From Candidatus Obscuribacterales bacterium (GTDB lineage: Bacteria; Cyanobacteriota; Vampirovibrionia; Obscuribacterales; Obscuribacteraceae), in assembly GCA_019752635.1 (NCBI GenBank), contig JAIELX010000001.1, forward strand, positions 215,547-279,546: 64,000 nucleotides of DNA, given 5' to 3'. Each line of letters opens with the position of its first letter. The stretch's first letter is position 1. Both the position numbers and the translations under genes were made by a program. This document shows positions 62,586 to 64,000 of this stretch, one piece after another. Under the pieces are notes generated by a model. It saw nothing but the letters and a program-made list of their open reading frames with translations. It was not told where the DNA came from and ran no database searches.

Positions 62586-64000
62586 GTTTCAGTGCCCTAT
62601 TAGTCGGGCTCGTGGTGCGGAAGGTCACGGCACCCTGTCTGGGTTTTCCCGAAGCTAAAGTTTCAGTGCCCTATTAGTCGGGCTCGTGGTGCGGAAGAGA
62701 GCGACCCACCGGTCGCCAGATTGAAAAAACTATGGTTTCAGTGCCCTATTAGTCGGGCTCGTGGTGCGGAAGATGAGGCTTGGCAAATGTCGGTTGAATC
62801 GGAAGTCAGTTTCAGTGCCCTATTAGTCGGGCTCGTGGTGCGGAAGTTGCAGGATCGCGACTTTGCCAAAGCTACTACGAAAGGTTTCAGTGCCCTATTA
62901 GTCGGGCTCGTGGTGCGGAAGCCAACGGAGGACACCACATGCAGAACGTTAAATTAATGTTTCAGTGCCCTATTAGTCGGGCTCGTGGTGCGGAAGATAG
63001 AGGTATGGTTCAGGCCTTGCGGCCGCCTCGCTGGTTTCAGTGCCCTATTAGTCGGGCTCGTGGTGCGGAAGTTTGTAGCCAAGCGCGGTTAAGTCCTGTG
63101 CGGTGATGTTTCAGTGCCCTATTAGTCGGGCTCGTGGTGCGGAAGGTGCAAAGAGCAGAAGCCACGAAAGCTAAGTTTATGGTTTCAGTGCCCTATTAGT
63201 CGGGCTCGTGGTGCGGAAGATTCGTCCTCCCCATACATCTTGCGCAAGAATGCAGTTTCAGTGCCCTATTAGTCGGGCTCGTGGTGCGGAAGGCAGCAAG
63301 CAAGTCGAGACCGACGAGATTGCGCAAGAGTTTCAGTGCCCTATTAGTCGGGCTCGTGGTGCGGAAGTGGAAGGCGTGAAGTCAGACGACTTCCCATGTT
63401 GCTAGTTTCAGTGCCCTATTAGTCGGGCTCGTGGTGCGGAAGAGCCAGGTCGGTGAAGGTGCCGACTTTTCGCCCCGTGTTTCAGTGCCCTATTAGTCGG
63501 GCTCGTGGTGCGGAAGTAAGGCTGATGGAGTAACGCGCTACAGCTTCAAACTGGTTTCAGTGCCCTATTAGTCGGGCTCGTGGTGCGGAAGGCGCTTGCC
63601 GGGTGGCGACAAGTGCGCGAGCTTGGGTTTCAGTGCCCTATTAGTCGGGCTCGTGGTGCGGAAGAGACCATTTCCTCTGCCTCTGACAGTTCAGCCTCAG
63701 TAGTTTCAGTGCCCTATTAGTCGGGCTCGTGGTGCGGAAGGTGAGCACATCACCACTGTGTACAGCAGAGCTTGCAGTTTCAGTGCCCTATTAGTCGGGC
63801 TCGTGGTGCGGAAGATTAGCTCTTCGTCCTCTGGATCTATCTTGGTCGGGTTTCAGTGCCCTATTAGTCGGGCTCGTGGTGCGGAAGTGCGAGAAAATGT
63901 TCGAAGAGGATGTCGCGAAATATTGTTTCAGTGCCCTATTAGTCGGGCTCGTGGTGCGGAAGGTATCGTAGGCATCGTCCACCTTGCGTGCTTCTCTAGT
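62586..64000 (+). CRISPR. CRISPR array, 19 repeats of 38 nt, continues past window end
   Basis: Nineteen identical repeats begin at 62586, 62660, 62735, 62809, 62884, 62959, 63034, 63108, 63182, 63255, 63330, 63405, 63479, 63554, 63627, 63703, 63777, 63850 and 63925. Each starts GTTTCAGTGC and ends GGTGCGGAAG; an internal GCCC/GGGC stem around an eight-base loop could guide Cas6-type processing. The eighteen complete spacers are 35-38 nt, all different, and the last spacer reaches the window end. Repeat sequence shows no decay at either visible end. No cas gene is present, so the type cannot be assigned; the GTTTC start and long repeat are compatible with type I or III. Confidence 0.98.

Noticed and set aside
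62721..63982. Several short frames reading through the CRISPR repeats on both strands (e.g. 62721-62957, 62738-62938, 63208-63405)
   Set aside because: They translate the repeat itself again and again and have no ribosome binding site.

Overview
The window is a moderate-GC bacterial chromosome segment with dense, short-spaced genes, standard genetic code, Shine-Dalgarno starts, signal peptides and rho-independent terminators. The mix of diderm-type secreted proteins, Hanks-type kinases with TPR sensors, paired TonB-C-like secreted proteins, a degenerate J-domain fusion protein and a multi-domain kinase-ATPase-GAF-PAS protein suggests a large-genome environmental lineage. My best guess is Vampirovibrionia/Melainabacteria (Obscuribacterales-like); this is inference, because no rRNA or tRNA gene is visible to test it.

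Layout. (1) 1-5060, all minus strand: a compact phage-type DNA-metabolism module with a small ORF, RecT annealing protein, a long protein with a Gam/Gp157-like C-terminus, five small overlapping genes, a RusA-type resolvase and a zinc-finger primase cut by the window edge. (2) 5187-8657: a J-like fusion gene converging on a DUF1611/enolase-superfamily pair (dgcN-dgcA type). (3) 8791-15420: grpE-dnaK-dnaJ, a secreted beta-propeller gene and a membrane-anchored Hsp20. (4) 15445-19735: an orphan AbiEi/DUF6088-like antitoxin with a large upstream hairpin, an MFS transporter, a small beta-rich protein and a secreted cyclophilin. (5) 19979-26301, minus: a six-gene lipid-modification operon (desaturase, FAD oxidoreductase, DUF1365, two CFA-synthase-family methyltransferases, DUF1295). 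(6) 26344-30809, minus: TlpA-like thioredoxin, dnaB, acetyl-CoA synthetase. (7) 31352-41634: the giant kinase/ATPase/GAF/PAS protein, a second cyclophilin, a small membrane protein, NUDIX hydrolase, folC and a repeat protein of carboxypeptidase-regulatory-like domains. (8) 41847-42477: a metal-responsive cassette of operator, ArsR/SmtB repressor and a 50-residue cysteine-rich metallothionein-like protein. (9) 42476-55833: a translationally coupled MoxR AAA+/DUF5682/vWA/SWIM operon, and a WGR-DUF4132 protein nearby on the same strand, matching the E. coli yehL-M-P-Q plus yehI set. (10) 56262-62395: a TPR/TonB-C-like secreted trio, a frameshifted MglA-like GTPase and a Hanks-type kinase with an extracytoplasmic helical sensor. 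(11) 62586-64000: a CRISPR array of 19 identical 38-nt repeats that runs off the right edge, with no cas gene in view.

The most interesting systems are the MoxR-vWA-SWIM-DUF5682 cluster with its WGR-DUF4132 partner, the ArsR-metallothionein cassette, the lipid-modification operon, the structured inverted repeats upstream of acs, the DUF6088 gene and grpE, and the CRISPR array without visible cas genes. Functional claims rest on motif recognition by eye; no database search was run.
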